From contig CM070723.1 of the NCBI GenBank assembly GCA_036346275.1, forward strand, positions 496,001 to 560,000: 64,000 nucleotides of DNA. Reading direction: 5' to 3'. The stretch comes from Otatea glauca (lineage: Eukaryota; Streptophyta; Magnoliopsida; Poales; Poaceae). Position 1 is the stretch's first letter. The number at the start of each line of letters is the position of its first letter. Under the pieces are notes generated by a model. It searched no databases. It saw only the letters and a program-made list of their open reading frames with translations, and was not told where the DNA came from. Both the position numbers and the translations under genes were made by a program. Below, piece after piece: positions 46,320 through 57,558 of the stretch.

Positions 46320-47282
46320 ATGGACATGGAAGCCCAAGCCCTGGAGGAGGAGGCCCTAGTGCAGAAGATCGCCGGCCTGGCCGCCGCCATCGGCAAGCTG
46401 CAGTCGCTGAGCCCCTCGCCGGAGGTGAACGCGCTCTTCACCGAGCTCGTCACGGTGTGCATCCCGCCGATCCGGGTCGACGTCGGCGAGCTCGGCCCCG
46501 AGGCCCAGAACATGCGCGCGCGGCTCATCCGCCTCTGCGCCGACGCCGAAGGCCACCTTGAGGCCCACTACTCCGACCTCCTCGCCGCCTTCGACAACCC
46601 GCTCGACCACCTGGCGCTCTTCCCCTACTTCACCAACTACATCAAGCTCAGCCAGCTCGAGTATGGCCTCCTCGCCCGCCACGTGCCAGGCCCGGCGCCG
46701 GCGCGAGTCGCGTTCGTTGGCTCCGGCCCGCTCCCGCTCAGCTCGCTGGTGCTCGCCGCGCGCCACCTGCCTGCCGCGTCCTTCGACAACTACGACATCT
46801 GCGGCGAGGCCAACGACCGGGCGAGGCGGCTGGTGCGCGCCGACGAGGACGTGGGCTCGCGCATGGCTTTCCACACGTCGGACGTGGCCGACGTGACGCG
46901 GGATCTGGCCACGTACGACGTGGTGTTCCTGGCCGCTCTCGTGGGCATGGCGACGGAGGAGAAGGTCCGCGTGGTGGAGCACCTCGGGAGGCACATGGCG
47001 CTCGGGGCCGCCCTCGTGGTGAGGAGCGCGCACGGGGCGCGAGGATTCCTGTACCCGGTGGTCGACCCGGAGGAGATCCGGCGCGGCGGGTTCGAGGTGC
47101 TCGCCGTGCACCACCCGGAGGACGAGGTGATCAACTCCGTCATCATCGCGCGCAAGGCCCCCGCCGAGGCACAGGCTCACGCTCACGGCGCGGTGGTGAG
47201 CCGGCCGTGCCTGTGCTGCGAGATGGAAGCGAGGGCGCACCAGAAGATGGAGGAGATGGCCATGGAGGAGCTGCCATCGTAG
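46320..47282 (+). CDS. NAS: nicotianamine synthase
   Basis: Single-exon gene of 320 codons, intact, ending TAG. The enzyme condenses three S-adenosylmethionines into nicotianamine, used for metal transport and, in grasses, as precursor of mugineic-acid siderophores. The family body is complete: SLSPSPEVNALF (29-40), HLEAHYSDLLAAFDNPLDHL (79-98), VAFVGSGPLPLSSLVLA (130-146, S-adenosylmethionine-binding Gly-rich loop), FDNYD (155-159), YDVVFLAALVGM (199-210), RSAHGARGFLYPVVDP (235-250) and HPEDEVINSVI (265-275). A Cys-containing tail, CLCCEMEARA, and EEMAMEEL follow. YIKL (107-110) and LL (117-118) occupy the place of the Tyr and di-Leu trafficking motifs described for OsNAS2. ATG 46320 is the first; ATG 46326 (MEAQ...) matches the family's usual start and could be used. 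GC content is far higher than the flanks, normal for grass NAS. Regulation by iron is likely, given the promoter boxes. Confidence 0.97.
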   Translation: MDMEAQALEEEALVQKIAGLAAAIGKLQSLSPSPEVNALFTELVTVCIPPIRVDVGELGPEAQNMRARLIRLCADAEGHLEAHYSDLLAAFDNPLDHLALFPYFTNYIKLSQLEYGLLARHVPGPAPARVAFVGSGPLPLSSLVLAARHLPAASFDNYDICGEANDRARRLVRADEDVGSRMAFHTSDVADVTRDLATYDVVFLAALVGMATEEKVRVVEHLGRHMALGAALVVRSAHGARGFLYPVVDPEEIRRGGFEVLAVHHPEDEVINSVIIARKAPAEAQAHAHGAVVSRPCLCCEMEARAHQKMEEMAMEELPS

Positions 47283-48190
47283 GCATCGACCATGCATATA
47301 TAGCATGGGTACGTGATTTATCACCGATCGATTGGCCGCGCGGTTGAGTACTCTGCTCAAAGAACTTTACCAGTATATGGTCTACATGCATGGTAATAAT
47401 TTGGTTAACTGCGTGCGTGCATGTCGCTGTTCACCATGATTAATCGTTGTCTACGCGAGTTATTTTTTTCTACTTTTACTGTCTTGTCTGAGTGTCTCCG
47501 GGTCTAACAAAGGAGAGAAGCGATTTGCAAAGATGTATTGTGCCGAGTCGAGTGACTATATATAATAAGTGGGTTTTGACACTACTCTCTAGGATCATTG
47601 AAGTGATCATTCAAAAGTGTATTGTAATCTTAATTTGTTGTAATGCGGTGGAATTCATGCTTGATCCGGGAAAGGCTATGTCTGGAATCTGGACTTTTCT
47701 CCGGCCGTAGTACATGCATATATGTTTGCTTCCCTTGTCTTAATTAATTCTGTTTTTCTTTTTCTCTTTTAATATCTACGTAACATTCGACTGATTTCTC
47801 TCTCTCAATACATGCCACTTTTTATGCAAACAAAAATAAAAAATAATTTTTCTAAACTAGACAAAGAAAAATAGGATTGGTGAACCCTAATAGAAAATAA
47901 ATGATTCAAATCACCTATCTAAATGTAGATCGGATGGACAAAAAAATGACTGAAATCAAAGGAAAAAACAGGTGATAGATTTTTAGCAATTCCCTTCTTT
48001 TTTTGCATGTGCAGTACAGTCGCGTTGTTTATCTTGCGATTTACAAAAAGCCTTTCCTTATCTCACCCTCGTGTATTTGTAAATTTGATCATCTTCGCCA
48101 CCACAGAAGACGCGATAGATGACACATGTCCCCTACCACGCCTAGAGAGCATAAAAGGTGGCTGAACATCGGGAGTGACACTGGAGCATG
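47283..48190. other. NAS 3' flank
   Basis: The 3' untranslated region probably extends some 200-450 bases. AT-rich sequence follows with only short meaningless frames. No second NAS copy is present downstream in the window, although rice has a tandem pair. Confidence 0.5.
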
Positions 48191-48196
48191 AGAGAA

Positions 48197-48312
48197 GGGC
48201 ACTGCCGCTCTCCAGTAGTGCAGGAGGTGCTGCCGAGCTACGACAGCATGGTAGGTGGGGCTCGGGGGCGTTGGGGTGCACCCTCCTGCACTATTGGAGC
48301 GCGGCAGTGACC
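48197..48312. repeat. long inverted repeat able to form a hairpin
   Basis: Arm 48197-48229 and arm 48279-48312 are near-perfect reverse complements (GCACTGCCGCTCTCCAGTAG against CTATTGGAGCGCGGCAGTG, with CTCCTGCA continuing the match), with two or three mismatches over 33 bp. The 49-base spacer holds a further pair (CCGAGC at 48233 with GCTCGG at 48260). The fold is GC-rich and about 115 nt, the size of a plant small-RNA precursor. Transcription is unproven, and a decayed MITE is an alternative. Confidence 0.75.
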
Positions 48313-48513
48313 TCCTCTAGTGTTGTTCTCGTGGTCTCTCACCTTGCCGCAGTGCCGGCTACCTTCCACACTCCCTGTAGGAGACATAGGAGGGTGCCAA
48401 AATTGCAAATACATGCGCGAGAAAACTAGATTTATAAAAAAAATGTACAAGAGACCAGATAAGCGAAGAATTCATGATTTACTCTATTGGTGGCAATTAG
48501 CCAACAGATATAA

Positions 48514-48787
48514 TACTCCCTCTCTTTGTTCTTTTTTTTACTTCATGTCCTGTAATCCGTACTATCAAATTTTCTAAAGTTTAACTGTTAATCGATTTAA
48601 AGCTATGTAGATTGCCTATATGAAAATTATATCGTTAGATTTGTCGTAAAAAATACTTTCATAATATTATAATTTTATTAGTATATCTTAATGTAAATTT
48701 TTTTAAAAAATAAGCGGTTAAAATTGTATCTCAAAGAACCTGAAAAATAAAGAAACATCAAGTGGAGTAAAAAAGAGCAAAGGAGTA
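48514..48787. mobile_element. Stowaway-like MITE (274 bp)
   Basis: Ends are TACTCCCTC at left and GGAGTA at right. The inverted repeat continues inward (TTGTTCTTTTTTTTACTTC against a GAGTAAAAAAGAGCAAAGG end). TA at both limits fits the TA target duplication of Tc1/mariner-type MITEs. AT-rich centre, no coding. Confidence 0.8.
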
Positions 48788-49069
48788 GGTGTCAAGCTTA
48801 TACGGTCAGCGCGTGTGGACCGAAACAAATGCATAAAGCAAGTTGTTAAATGATTGAACTGCAGGATACAAATCCATGTCGTAGCCAAATTAAATGCTTG
48901 GACTGCTAGTGCTAGAGATGTGTGCCGGCCGTTTTCAAAAAGATGAGGTTTGCCATACCTGTGATTCATGCACAGGCGAGCTTGTTTTCTGTATAAAAAG
49001 GTCACTTTTGGGCCGTTGGATCATCAAATCTTGAGATTTATTTATCTATGTTCCGTCTAATAATTAGCA

Positions 49070-50240
49070 CTCTCAAGGGTTCAACACCATCTCCAGATCA
49101 TAGAACGCACAAGCTTCACCACCATCTCCATCGTCATCAAGCCGGCCCAAACCTCGGCAAGTAAATCCTATCCTATAATTACTACTCCAGCTGCACTCGG
49201 CGATGACCTGACAACAGCACCACAGTTGTCCACGAACAACACTGCATCGTGCAGCCTCTCCAGCTTGCATGCTCCAATAAGCCATCTTGCAGCGATCTAA
49301 GCCTGAACATTTCGATCGGTTTGGGGCCATGCATGTGATATGAAGATTGCAACTAGCTCCCTGGCCCTCAGCTCAACTAGATGGCATTGCTGGTCTCCGG
49401 TCGTGCGGCGATCATCATCGTAGATGCGCTCCGGCCTCCCAAGGATGTACTCTCCACATCATCTCTCCCGGGTTGAACACCCCCAGGTTCCCACAGCTCC
49501 CCAGGCAAATTTAGAACTCCCCGGGTAGGTTGCTGTGGGTAGTACGGAAAGGATCGAAGTGTCAAGGGCAAACTCCTCGTCCCCTGCACACCCCACCGGC
49601 CATCACGTCGACCATACTATGGTACGGCGATCTATAGACCGAGAAAACCACCGAATCGGGCGACGTCTGCGCGGAGGAGAAGGATATTCCGTGGAACATG
49701 TGTGCCTCTTCATGGGTGGAAGCTCAAATAATGTGTCCTCAGTGAATGGGTTTACAGCATATAACTAGATATATCCGTCGGCTTGGGTCACAAGAACCCA
49801 TCCACATTTGGAGAAGCGCAAACGTTCGATCCCGGTCATCACCGTAGAAGTCTTGGAGGACGTACGGCTAGCTACATACTCCTTGGCCGTCATCGGAATC
49901 GGATCAAGCAGCTTGTAAGTGTCACCACTCGATTTCGGGCAACAGCTCATGAGAGCAATATATTGAGTATATATAGTTACGTTTGGCATCTTGGATGGGC
50001 TTGCTGGTTGTGCTCCACTCTGTTGTGCACACAACTCTCTGAGATGCACGTAGTCGATGAAAGATGAGCTAGGGTGAGGGGTATAGCATTCTTTGGTTTG
50101 CTTGTCGAGGATGAGCAACCAATCCCCCAGGCATGGTGCAGGCGTTGCTTTCCCTGCAGCATCGGAAGGTTATTTGCCTCTTAGGAGCTTCCATCAAAAG
50201 GGTTTACACTGTCAGTGTCTCCTTATTCTCCGTTTCGTTG
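49070..50240 (-). pseudogene. broken F-box/DUF295-like gene
   Basis: Minus-strand pieces resemble the C-terminal domain of grass F-box proteins of the DUF295 type. From 50150 down: DWLLILDKQTKECYT, then RLRFSKCGWVLVTQADGYI, a stop at about 49764, then LYAVNPFTEDTLFELPPMKR (about 49761-49702). Toward the end, FTCRGLGRLDDDGDGGEACA (about 49170-49110) and FYDLE close the protein. The 'GWVLV...NPFT...LP' pattern is the family signature I rely on. The in-frame stop and at least two frame changes (near 49690 and 49340) make it a pseudogene. The N-terminal F-box itself is not visible. In live relatives the protein would be a substrate adaptor of an SCF ubiquitin ligase. Confidence 0.6.
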
Positions 50241-50493
50241 AACGTGATGACCCATGGTCTCGCGCCAAATACTGTATTCTTCTCGTCATGACCAATGTCA
50301 TTGTTCACATGCAGCCGGCAGGAATTATCTGAAAACAAGGATGGAATTAGGGGCGGATCGAACCAGAACGAGGATGACAAAGGTTCACCACTTCGTCATA
50401 CATAGAAGAACCACATATATAATTTTATAGCGACATTGCACTAAATAGTACCGTGTCCGGCGATTTTTAGTATAACGATTCAACATATATCAC

Positions 50494-50912
50494 CACTACA
50501 GAACAGCACATCACTGCCGGTTCCAAAACCCCATCACTGCCGGTCATTGGCGCCGGCAGTGATTGGTCGGCAGTGATACTCGAGGATTATCACTGCCGGC
50601 TCAGGAACCGGCAGTGATAATGATTATCACTGCGGTTCTACCTACAACCGGCGGTGATATTGAACTATCACTGCCGGATCAAACTAAAATCCGACAGTGA
50701 TAAGGACTATCACTGCCGGATCAAACTAAAATCCGACAGTGATAAGGACTATCACTGCCGGATCAAACCAAAATCCGGCAGTGATAAGGATTATCACTGC
50801 CGGTTATATCTACAACCGGCAGGGATATTGTACTAGCACTGCCGGGTTGTACCATAATCCGACAGTGATATATACATATCACTGCCGGTTTTCTCCAAGA
50901 ACCGCGGTGAAA
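50494..50912. repeat. CACTA terminus and left subterminal repeat array
   Basis: It opens with CACTACAGAACAGCACA. About a dozen copies of CACTGCCGG or its complement CCGGCAGTG follow, usually arranged as facing pairs about 20-35 bp apart, so each pair can form a small hairpin. Subterminal arrays are the transposase-binding sites of CACTA elements. Confidence 0.9.
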
Positions 50913-51486
50913 ATCTTGCATATTTTTGTGCAATATATATATATTTTTATATAATTGTTTACGTGTCCATATGTTAGTATATAAAGCATCGTTCAAAGCA
51001 TAATTCAAATATATGCATGTATCGACTAAGCATCGTTAAAATCATAATTCAAATATATTAAATTACGCATCATATAATTTGCTTTTACAATGTAGCTCGA
51101 CTACATGTCATCCCGTTTGCTTTGATTTTACAATGAGTCGAAGTAGACATGTCACGCGTCTAGGCCGTAGGAATGAGGCGATGAGGCTACTCGTGGAACT
51201 TCGCCGTTTGGATTGATGATCTCATCATGAATGAATCCGACGAGCTGTTCTTGAATTCCTATAATTTCGTGAGCAATAACTTATTGGTTCTCGGTTTGGG
51301 CGCTGTTTTGAAAAAAATGAAGTTACGTAATGATGATATTTGTTAAATAAAAAGGGCATCAAAGTGTAATTACGCACCATGGCTTCGTTATAGCCGACAC
51401 TCTCGTGACAATTGAATGCATATTTGTACATACATAGAATGCACATAAATTGTTTCGGTTCTGCTTCATGCATGGGAAGTCATTTA

Positions 51487-51800
51487 TTATTTCAAAATTT
51501 TTCCGGTATGGACGATACGAACACTTTTCTTGCGATGCCGTGCGAAAGCCACTGTGAATGATTTTGAATAGTAATTAAACTTAAATGCAATAGAATGGAA
51601 TTTTGCTAGAGTAATAACGCAATGATCGAGTTTACTGCTGAAATGTCCCAAAGGTCTTGAGTACAGATTAGTTTGTTTTCTCATGGAGTCCAAGACAAAA
51701 ATCCTGCTAGCATCTAAGCGGATGACGAGGAGAACCCGTGAAACACGCACATATATGTCAGCGTAGTCAATTACTCCCACATCGTGCGTGTTACGCAAAA
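51487..51800 (-). pseudogene. Ulp1-like (C48) cysteine protease remnant of the CACTA
   Basis: Minus-strand frame with VLLVIRLDASRIFVLDSMRK, the 'His-Trp-x-Leu-Leu-Val-Ile ... Val-Leu-Asp-Ser-x-Arg' region of Ulp1-type proteases often carried by grass CACTA and MULE elements. The catalytic His position precedes this block but reads differently (RVSRVLL), so the active site is probably lost. The Cys-containing end, expected near 51225-51470, is not clear. Confidence 0.6.
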
Positions 51801-52285
51801 ATAGTAAAGCGATATTAGAAGTCGGAGATCGTGCTTGAAGTTATAGGGTAAAAGAGCGGAGGTTTTGTATTGCGACTTCAAAAAACATTAAATAAATAGT
51901 CTTCAACGAACTGTGGATTATCGTTCACAAGTTTCTCGTTGACGAGCCGGATCTAAGAATGCTAGATTGTCATTGTTATTTCTTCTACATGTACGTACCT
52001 CCATTCTACATAAGAAAGAAGTTAGAGATGCAATTAAGCGATGCAAAATGCTCAACGATATCTTGTGGACTTACAAAGTCCATAGTCTAAGTATGTTCAC
52101 GTCCGGGGCATCTTCTTTGGTACAACATATCTGACTCCGTGAAAAGAACCCAGCAGATGTTATCCCCATTGTGAAAATCTTGCTCGTGTATCATTGGAAC
52201 GCCTCCATACCATCGTTGGATCTTGCATGTACCATCGATGGGCGCGCCGCAGATTGAGTTGTAAGGTTGTCGAAATGAAATTTGG

Positions 52286-54176
52286 TTCAACGGCGGTTTT
52301 CCCATAACAAACTTCCACGAGACCTTGCGCGAGCATCTAGTTGAACATCATCCGCTTGAGCATCCCGCTTTAGCGATGTCGGCACTAGCCGCTGCAAATC
52401 TTGCTTTACGGATATCGCTCGTAGTCCGATATTTTGCAAGGTTGAAGCTTTGCCCGTCTTTTGCACTTTTGCCATACTCAAGAAAAACTTTTGCGTCGGC
52501 ATCAACTTTAGTCTTCTTACTTGATGGCACCTTTTTAAAGTGAGATGCTACGCAGCGCTTACATGCTTTTTCCGCTCTTCCTCGATCATGTCGGTGATAG
52601 TTTCTTTTGTGGTTGTCACGGTTCACAGATGGTTGAGATTTCTTGAGGGCGGTGCCGATCGCCGAGATGTTCCGTTGTTCGATTCTTCACGCTTTTGGCG
52701 GAGGTCGGGCTTTTTCGGTTGGTGCCGGCGGAGGAGTTGGACTTTTCTGGTTGGCGGCGAGAGGGCGGAGGTCTCTGTGTGGAAGTGCGGTGATCATCAT
52801 CGTCGTCGCCCTCATCGTCCGAGCCAAACTTAATCAAGCTCTTGCGCCACGCGAGAAGCCATTCACGTTTTCTCTAGCTTTTGTTCCCATCCTCGCCAGG
52901 ATCTCTACCTCCATTTTTCGGTATTGGCGGGCGACACATCGCCCACCGACCTGGCGAATCCACGTGGTATCGGGCGGCGATGCAAAGTCCGTGACTCTGG
53001 CATGGCCAAGCCACGCCTCGGCCACCTTTATGGTAATGCCATGTGCGGCCAAATGTAGTTTGCACGGTGTCGGTTCTTTGATGTCATCCACGAAAACGCG
53101 ATCCATGCTCTTGGGAATCCACGTGGGCCTTGTTGCTCTTACGAGCACCGGACCGATGAGCTCGGGCTTTCACCGGGTGGCGATCGTGGTGAGAGCTTTA
53201 CATGCGGCTTGCTCCACGGCCTTATCTAGTTCCGACCTTTGTTCCTCTAGCGCTCGTGGCGGCATCTTTTATCGGCGTTCGGTTGATCTTCTCTTAATCT
53301 CTTTGAGCGTTTGTACATCCATGCGTCTGCGGGAAGGCTTCTTTCCACGTGACCAAACCAACTCCTCCAGTGCGACACGGATGCTCCTTGTTACCTGGGG
53401 CTATGGTTAGCTCGTCATTCTCCCTTCGTGGCGCGAAAGATCCTTGGGAAGGCTGTGAGTGAGCATCGTGATTTTGCGCACACTTCACGCTCTCTATCGG
53501 TTACGAAGCTTAAGCGCCATCATCGGAGATAGAAGCACCCCTCCCAAGCAACGGTGCTTTGATCTTTCGCTTAAAGCGGCCGTTGCGGAATTATACCCTT
53601 GCGGTCATTTCTTGTTCGGACCGATCCCATCTTTGTATTTTCTTCACGTACCCTCCTGCTCCTAGTCCGTGAGGGTGAATATTCTTATCGCGTTTGCTTT
53701 GTTCCTTTCACTTACTATGTGAGCTTCTTGGACCTCTTATGCGCCACAAATTCATCCCGAACTCCCTTAACTTTGGAGTGCGTGTCAAAATTCGGCGTTT
53801 CATTCTTTTCACATAATTCTTGTTTAATCTTTGTCTTCCAATTCTTCCACGCGATTGCACATGATCTGAGTGCTCGTTTCTTTGCAACCATTTCGGTCCC
53901 TTGGGGAACCGGAAAACTTGTTTCACTTGTCCCATAAAGAGTTCTTGACTCATTGGGTACCACCCATTGGTCACCTCCGCGGCCAATCCATGATCTATAG
54001 GCGATGGGCACGTCATCCCTAGCAATAACCCGCGCAGTCTGTCTGGCCCCAATGATGACTTCGGTATAGCGGTTCCCCATTGCAGAGAGCTCCACTATGT
54101 TAAAAATTCCCTTAGGCATCTTGTTCGGACCACGACTTGCGCTACGCCTTCGTTGATCGGGCCTTTGAGCACGCAA
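52286..54176 (-). pseudogene. CACTA second-gene remnant (plant transposase 24 type)
   Basis: Minus-strand pieces in shifting frames. 54176-53715 includes KRALRSCAIAWKNWKTKIKQ and VRDEFVAHKRSKKL, typical of the plant Transposase_24 region. 53148-52834 includes EPTPCKLHLAAHGITIKVAEA, the conserved block upstream of the Ulp1 part. 52626-52348 has a basic DNA-binding-like segment. Several frame losses occur. With the Ulp1 piece downstream (51487-51800) it forms the expected order of a single CACTA gene. Confidence 0.65.
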
Positions 54177-54429
54177 ATTGATCTTCTAAATTATTAGTAA
54201 ATGCGGGCCTACCATGTTTTGGGAACCACGATGTACTAAAACTTTACCTCGCTTACGTGAGTATCGTCGAGTTGGTCCATGGTGGGTCCTGCGAGTTCGA
54301 GATAGGGCGTTGGGCTATTATTCGGCTACCCTTCCTCCTTCGTCCATATTTGAGGCCCAACTCCTCCGGCACTTGTCCTTCGTCGGAGGCCATTCCTAGC
54401 AAGTTTGTTGAAAATTTCCAATTAACAAG

Positions 54430-56440
54430 GTCATTTTGAAAGACACATACAAGCGAGGATTGACATTAAAGTTAATCCGTGAAAGGATGTTTACATATCC
54501 CAGGATACATACACATATACATCTATACATTAATATTGTAGAGAACTACTTGAAATTGAGAATGGTTAGTTGAAGTGTTGCTCTCTTTCATTTTTCTTTA
54601 TAATTACGTCATTATAGACTCTTTATAATTGTACTGCTGCCCCAAATTCCAAACTAAATCAAGCAATTCTACTAAATAGAAAGCTACATGGCATGTTTAT
54701 TGAAAGGAGTACTCAATAATACACATCTTTAAAGAACATGTACACACATATTTTTTTTATCTGTATACACAAACATCCTTGAAGGACACATACACATATA
54801 CATCTTTTTTTAAATCTGCATTCTCCAGAATATTTTTACCATAAACACAAATATAAGCATACACATACACAAGATATATTATGCAGGAGATGTACACATA
54901 CATATATACTTTGTCGATGTGTTAGCACATATTTTCTGAATAAGCGCATATGCACTTTATGTCTCTCGGCACAAATCAAACATATAGCAATAAACATATG
55001 CACGTTACATACAGTCCAGGTAACCATACACATATACATCCAGGTAACCATACACAGATACATACATTTAGCAAGCTTCTCACATAAAAGGAAAAAATTA
55101 TACAATGAAATTTATTAAAAATGCAATACAAAGAATAAAGTCTCTGACTTCTCCACAATTTCTAAAGAATAAAGTCTTCACATGAATGTCATTCGAATAC
55201 ACTACATGTTTATAATTATGTATGGTACGAAAATGTTTATTTATACTCACAAACTAACGGTTGCTGATGAAAGATTACAGTGTACAACAGTAAATTGTAC
55301 TGGCGAGATAAGACATGGCTGGTTAATAGGTTGATGGTGCTATAATCCCTTGGATTCAATGGATTAACGCCTAAAACATCGAATATATATCTTAGGTTAG
55401 TAATGTTGATAAGTTTGATCAATTCTCTGTATCTTTTCAGTGAGACAATTTCATGCACAGACCCGGTATATATTAGTACACCTTGAAAAAGCATGGAACA
55501 TGGGTTGAATTTAATTTGTTCTTTGCCTCATCACGTAAAGAGAATCTTGTCTCTGTCCCCATCTTAAGATAAAAGATCATACGCCCTTATTAGATTGATG
55601 TGGCGAACCTAGTCCTTTACTAATATTGCTAAATGGAAAATCTAAATAAAGTATTTGTCCTTTCTCTCATTGAACTAATGAAAGAGAGAATTTTACTATT
55701 TTCTCATCCATTACTCAGATCTAGTTCATTATTCAAGGTAATTAATTTGCCACTTGCATTTTGGTTCATTAATCATGTTAATATGTTGCAATGCGTTCGT
55801 TCGATGTTTTCTCAATTCTAGTGTATACACACAAACACAAGTGTACTAATTTACGGGAGCGAAGAACTTGAACTCTTGATTAAGTGCATGCGCAAGTAAG
55901 CGGAAGTTGACATCCGGTAACCATACACATATACATACATTTAGCAAGCTTCTCACATAAAAGGATATATAGAGCACGCACACACGCGTCCTTGTATAAA
56001 AAAACAAGGGTGCAGTTCAACATAACCATTTTGTCACGAGATCATGCATAGTATTCTTATGCTTTATTCGATTTTAAGTGCTGCTTCAACTCATCGTGTT
56101 CCAACCTGCAGGTAGGATTCCTCCTGTCCCTCTTTGTGAGCATAAAATATGCAAATGCTTCGATGCTTGGATTAGCAATGTATTTATTCATCATTGAGCA
56201 TTTCATGGCATTTAATATAACAAAGTTTATTTTCTTTTAATGTTTAGTGTCTTACATCGACAAGAAGAACTCCAAGCATCTTATTTTATGCCCTGTGGTT
56301 GCAAAGTGAAAATAACATGCATCTTGTCTTAGAAAATTGCAAAGAAAATACAAATGATTCTTGATGTCGTCTTGATTCTCGGTTTGCATCCCCACATTTT
56401 AGCTTTGTCTCTTCTTCAACTTGCGCACAAATGAACTCCA
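54430..56440. other. AT-rich CACTA interior (introns or spacer)
   Basis: No domain on either strand. ACACATATACATC-type words recur (54500-54810, 55010-55070). A segment of about 50 bp (GGTAACCATACACATATACA and onward through AGCAAGCTTCTCACATAAAAGG) occurs at 55018-55095 and again at 55916-55964. Probably long introns or spacer of the minus-strand CACTA gene. Confidence 0.5.
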
Positions 56441-56690
56441 ATGATTACAACAAAGTCGCGAAATTTCCCAAAACGAGAACTTGAGAAAGAGAATCTACCT
56501 TGCGACCGCGGCCGGGACGAGGACGGCGTGGCGGTGAGTCAAGGCAATGCGAGGCGTCGGGGCGGTGAGGTCGAGGCGGCGGCCGGGCGAGCGCGGCGAC
56601 GGCGGCGAGAGCGTCTGGCGGCGAAGTGGCGTGTGAGGTTGAACCGGAAATGAGGGCTAAGTGGCGCGGCGTTGAATTTATAGGGTTAGA
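56441..56690 (-). other. GC-rich leader of the CACTA gene
   Basis: Read on the minus strand, a CTCTAACCCTATAAATTCAA promoter-like segment (56700-56670) leads into Ala/Arg-rich GC sequence (56640-56510) of the type seen at the 5' ends of grass CACTA genes. TATAAATT could be a TATA box. This suggests that transcription of the Tpase-24/Ulp1 gene starts here, next to the second repeat array. Confidence 0.5.
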
Positions 56691-57095
56691 GTATCACTGC
56701 GGGTCACAAAAAACGGCGGTGATACACTATCACTGCCGGATAATAAAGAGAACCGACAGTGATAGTTGAATTATCACTGCCGGTTCAAGCTCAACCGGCG
56801 GTGAAAGTATTTATCACTGCGGGTCAAGCTCAACCCGGCGGTGAAAAACTTATCGCTGCGGTTCAAGCTCAACCGGCGGTGAAAAACTTATCACTGCCGG
56901 TTCAATCTCAACCCGGCAGTGATAATACATTATCACTGCCGGTTGTATCTACACCCGGCAGTGAAAGTATTTATCACTGCCGGTTCAAAACAAAAACCGG
57001 CAGTAATACTTGATTATCACTGTCGGCTTAATACTACAAACCGGCAGTGATAAAGCACTTCTTCACCGCCGCTTAATGATACAACCGGCGTGATA
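56690..57095. repeat. second subterminal-type repeat array
   Basis: About a dozen TATCACTGCCGG/CCGGCAGTGATA words in facing pairs, the same family as at 50494-50912, with a variant CTGCGGGTC. No CACTA or TAGTG terminus follows within 300 bp on the right side (57096 onward), unlike the left array. Confidence 0.88.
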
Positions 57096-57099
57096 AGCT

Positions 57100-57545
57100 C
57101 GATCAATTATGTCAAAGTTTTCAAAGGATGATTGCTTTGGGAGTTTTAAATCCTATCAATTTTTATCCAAATTTTTGGAGGAATTCTTCAGGATATGTAA
57201 TATTTGATTTAAATATTTCCCCTAAGTTTTGACAAAGTTGTAAAATTATAAAAATCCAGAGTGCTCACTGTTTTCATAGTTTTAATATTTCAAAATAAAA
57301 AAATTCAAATTGCTGACTGTTTTGAAATCCTATCAATTTTTATCCAAATTTTCTGGAAATTTTTGGAAGAATACTTCAGGACATGTAATATTTGATTTAA
57401 ATTCAAACAAATGCAGTAGACCAACCATCGCTTCAAAAATTCACACAAATACAAAAAAAACACACAGATGAAGTAGAATTCACACAAATTGATACATATG
57501 ACAAAAGAATACATTAATTGTTACATATCAGAAAATAAAATGTAT
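57100..57545. other. AT-rich spacer with a diverged duplication
   Basis: TCCTATCAATTTTTATCCAA and about 70 following bases occur at 57151 and again, slightly longer, at 57328 (offset about 177 bp). No coding. Probably 3' untranslated or spacer sequence of the TNP2-type gene that ends at about 57559. Confidence 0.55.
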
Positions 57546-57558
57546 TTCATTAGGACAA

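Noticed and set aside
46356..47360. Long minus-strand open frame (334 codons) opposite NAS
   Set aside because: It is a shadow of the GC-rich NAS coding sequence. Its His/Arg/Val-rich translation has no domain.
47283..50493. Second tandem NAS copy as in rice
   Set aside because: No NAS motif (GSGPLP, HPEDEVINSV) found on either strand of this stretch.
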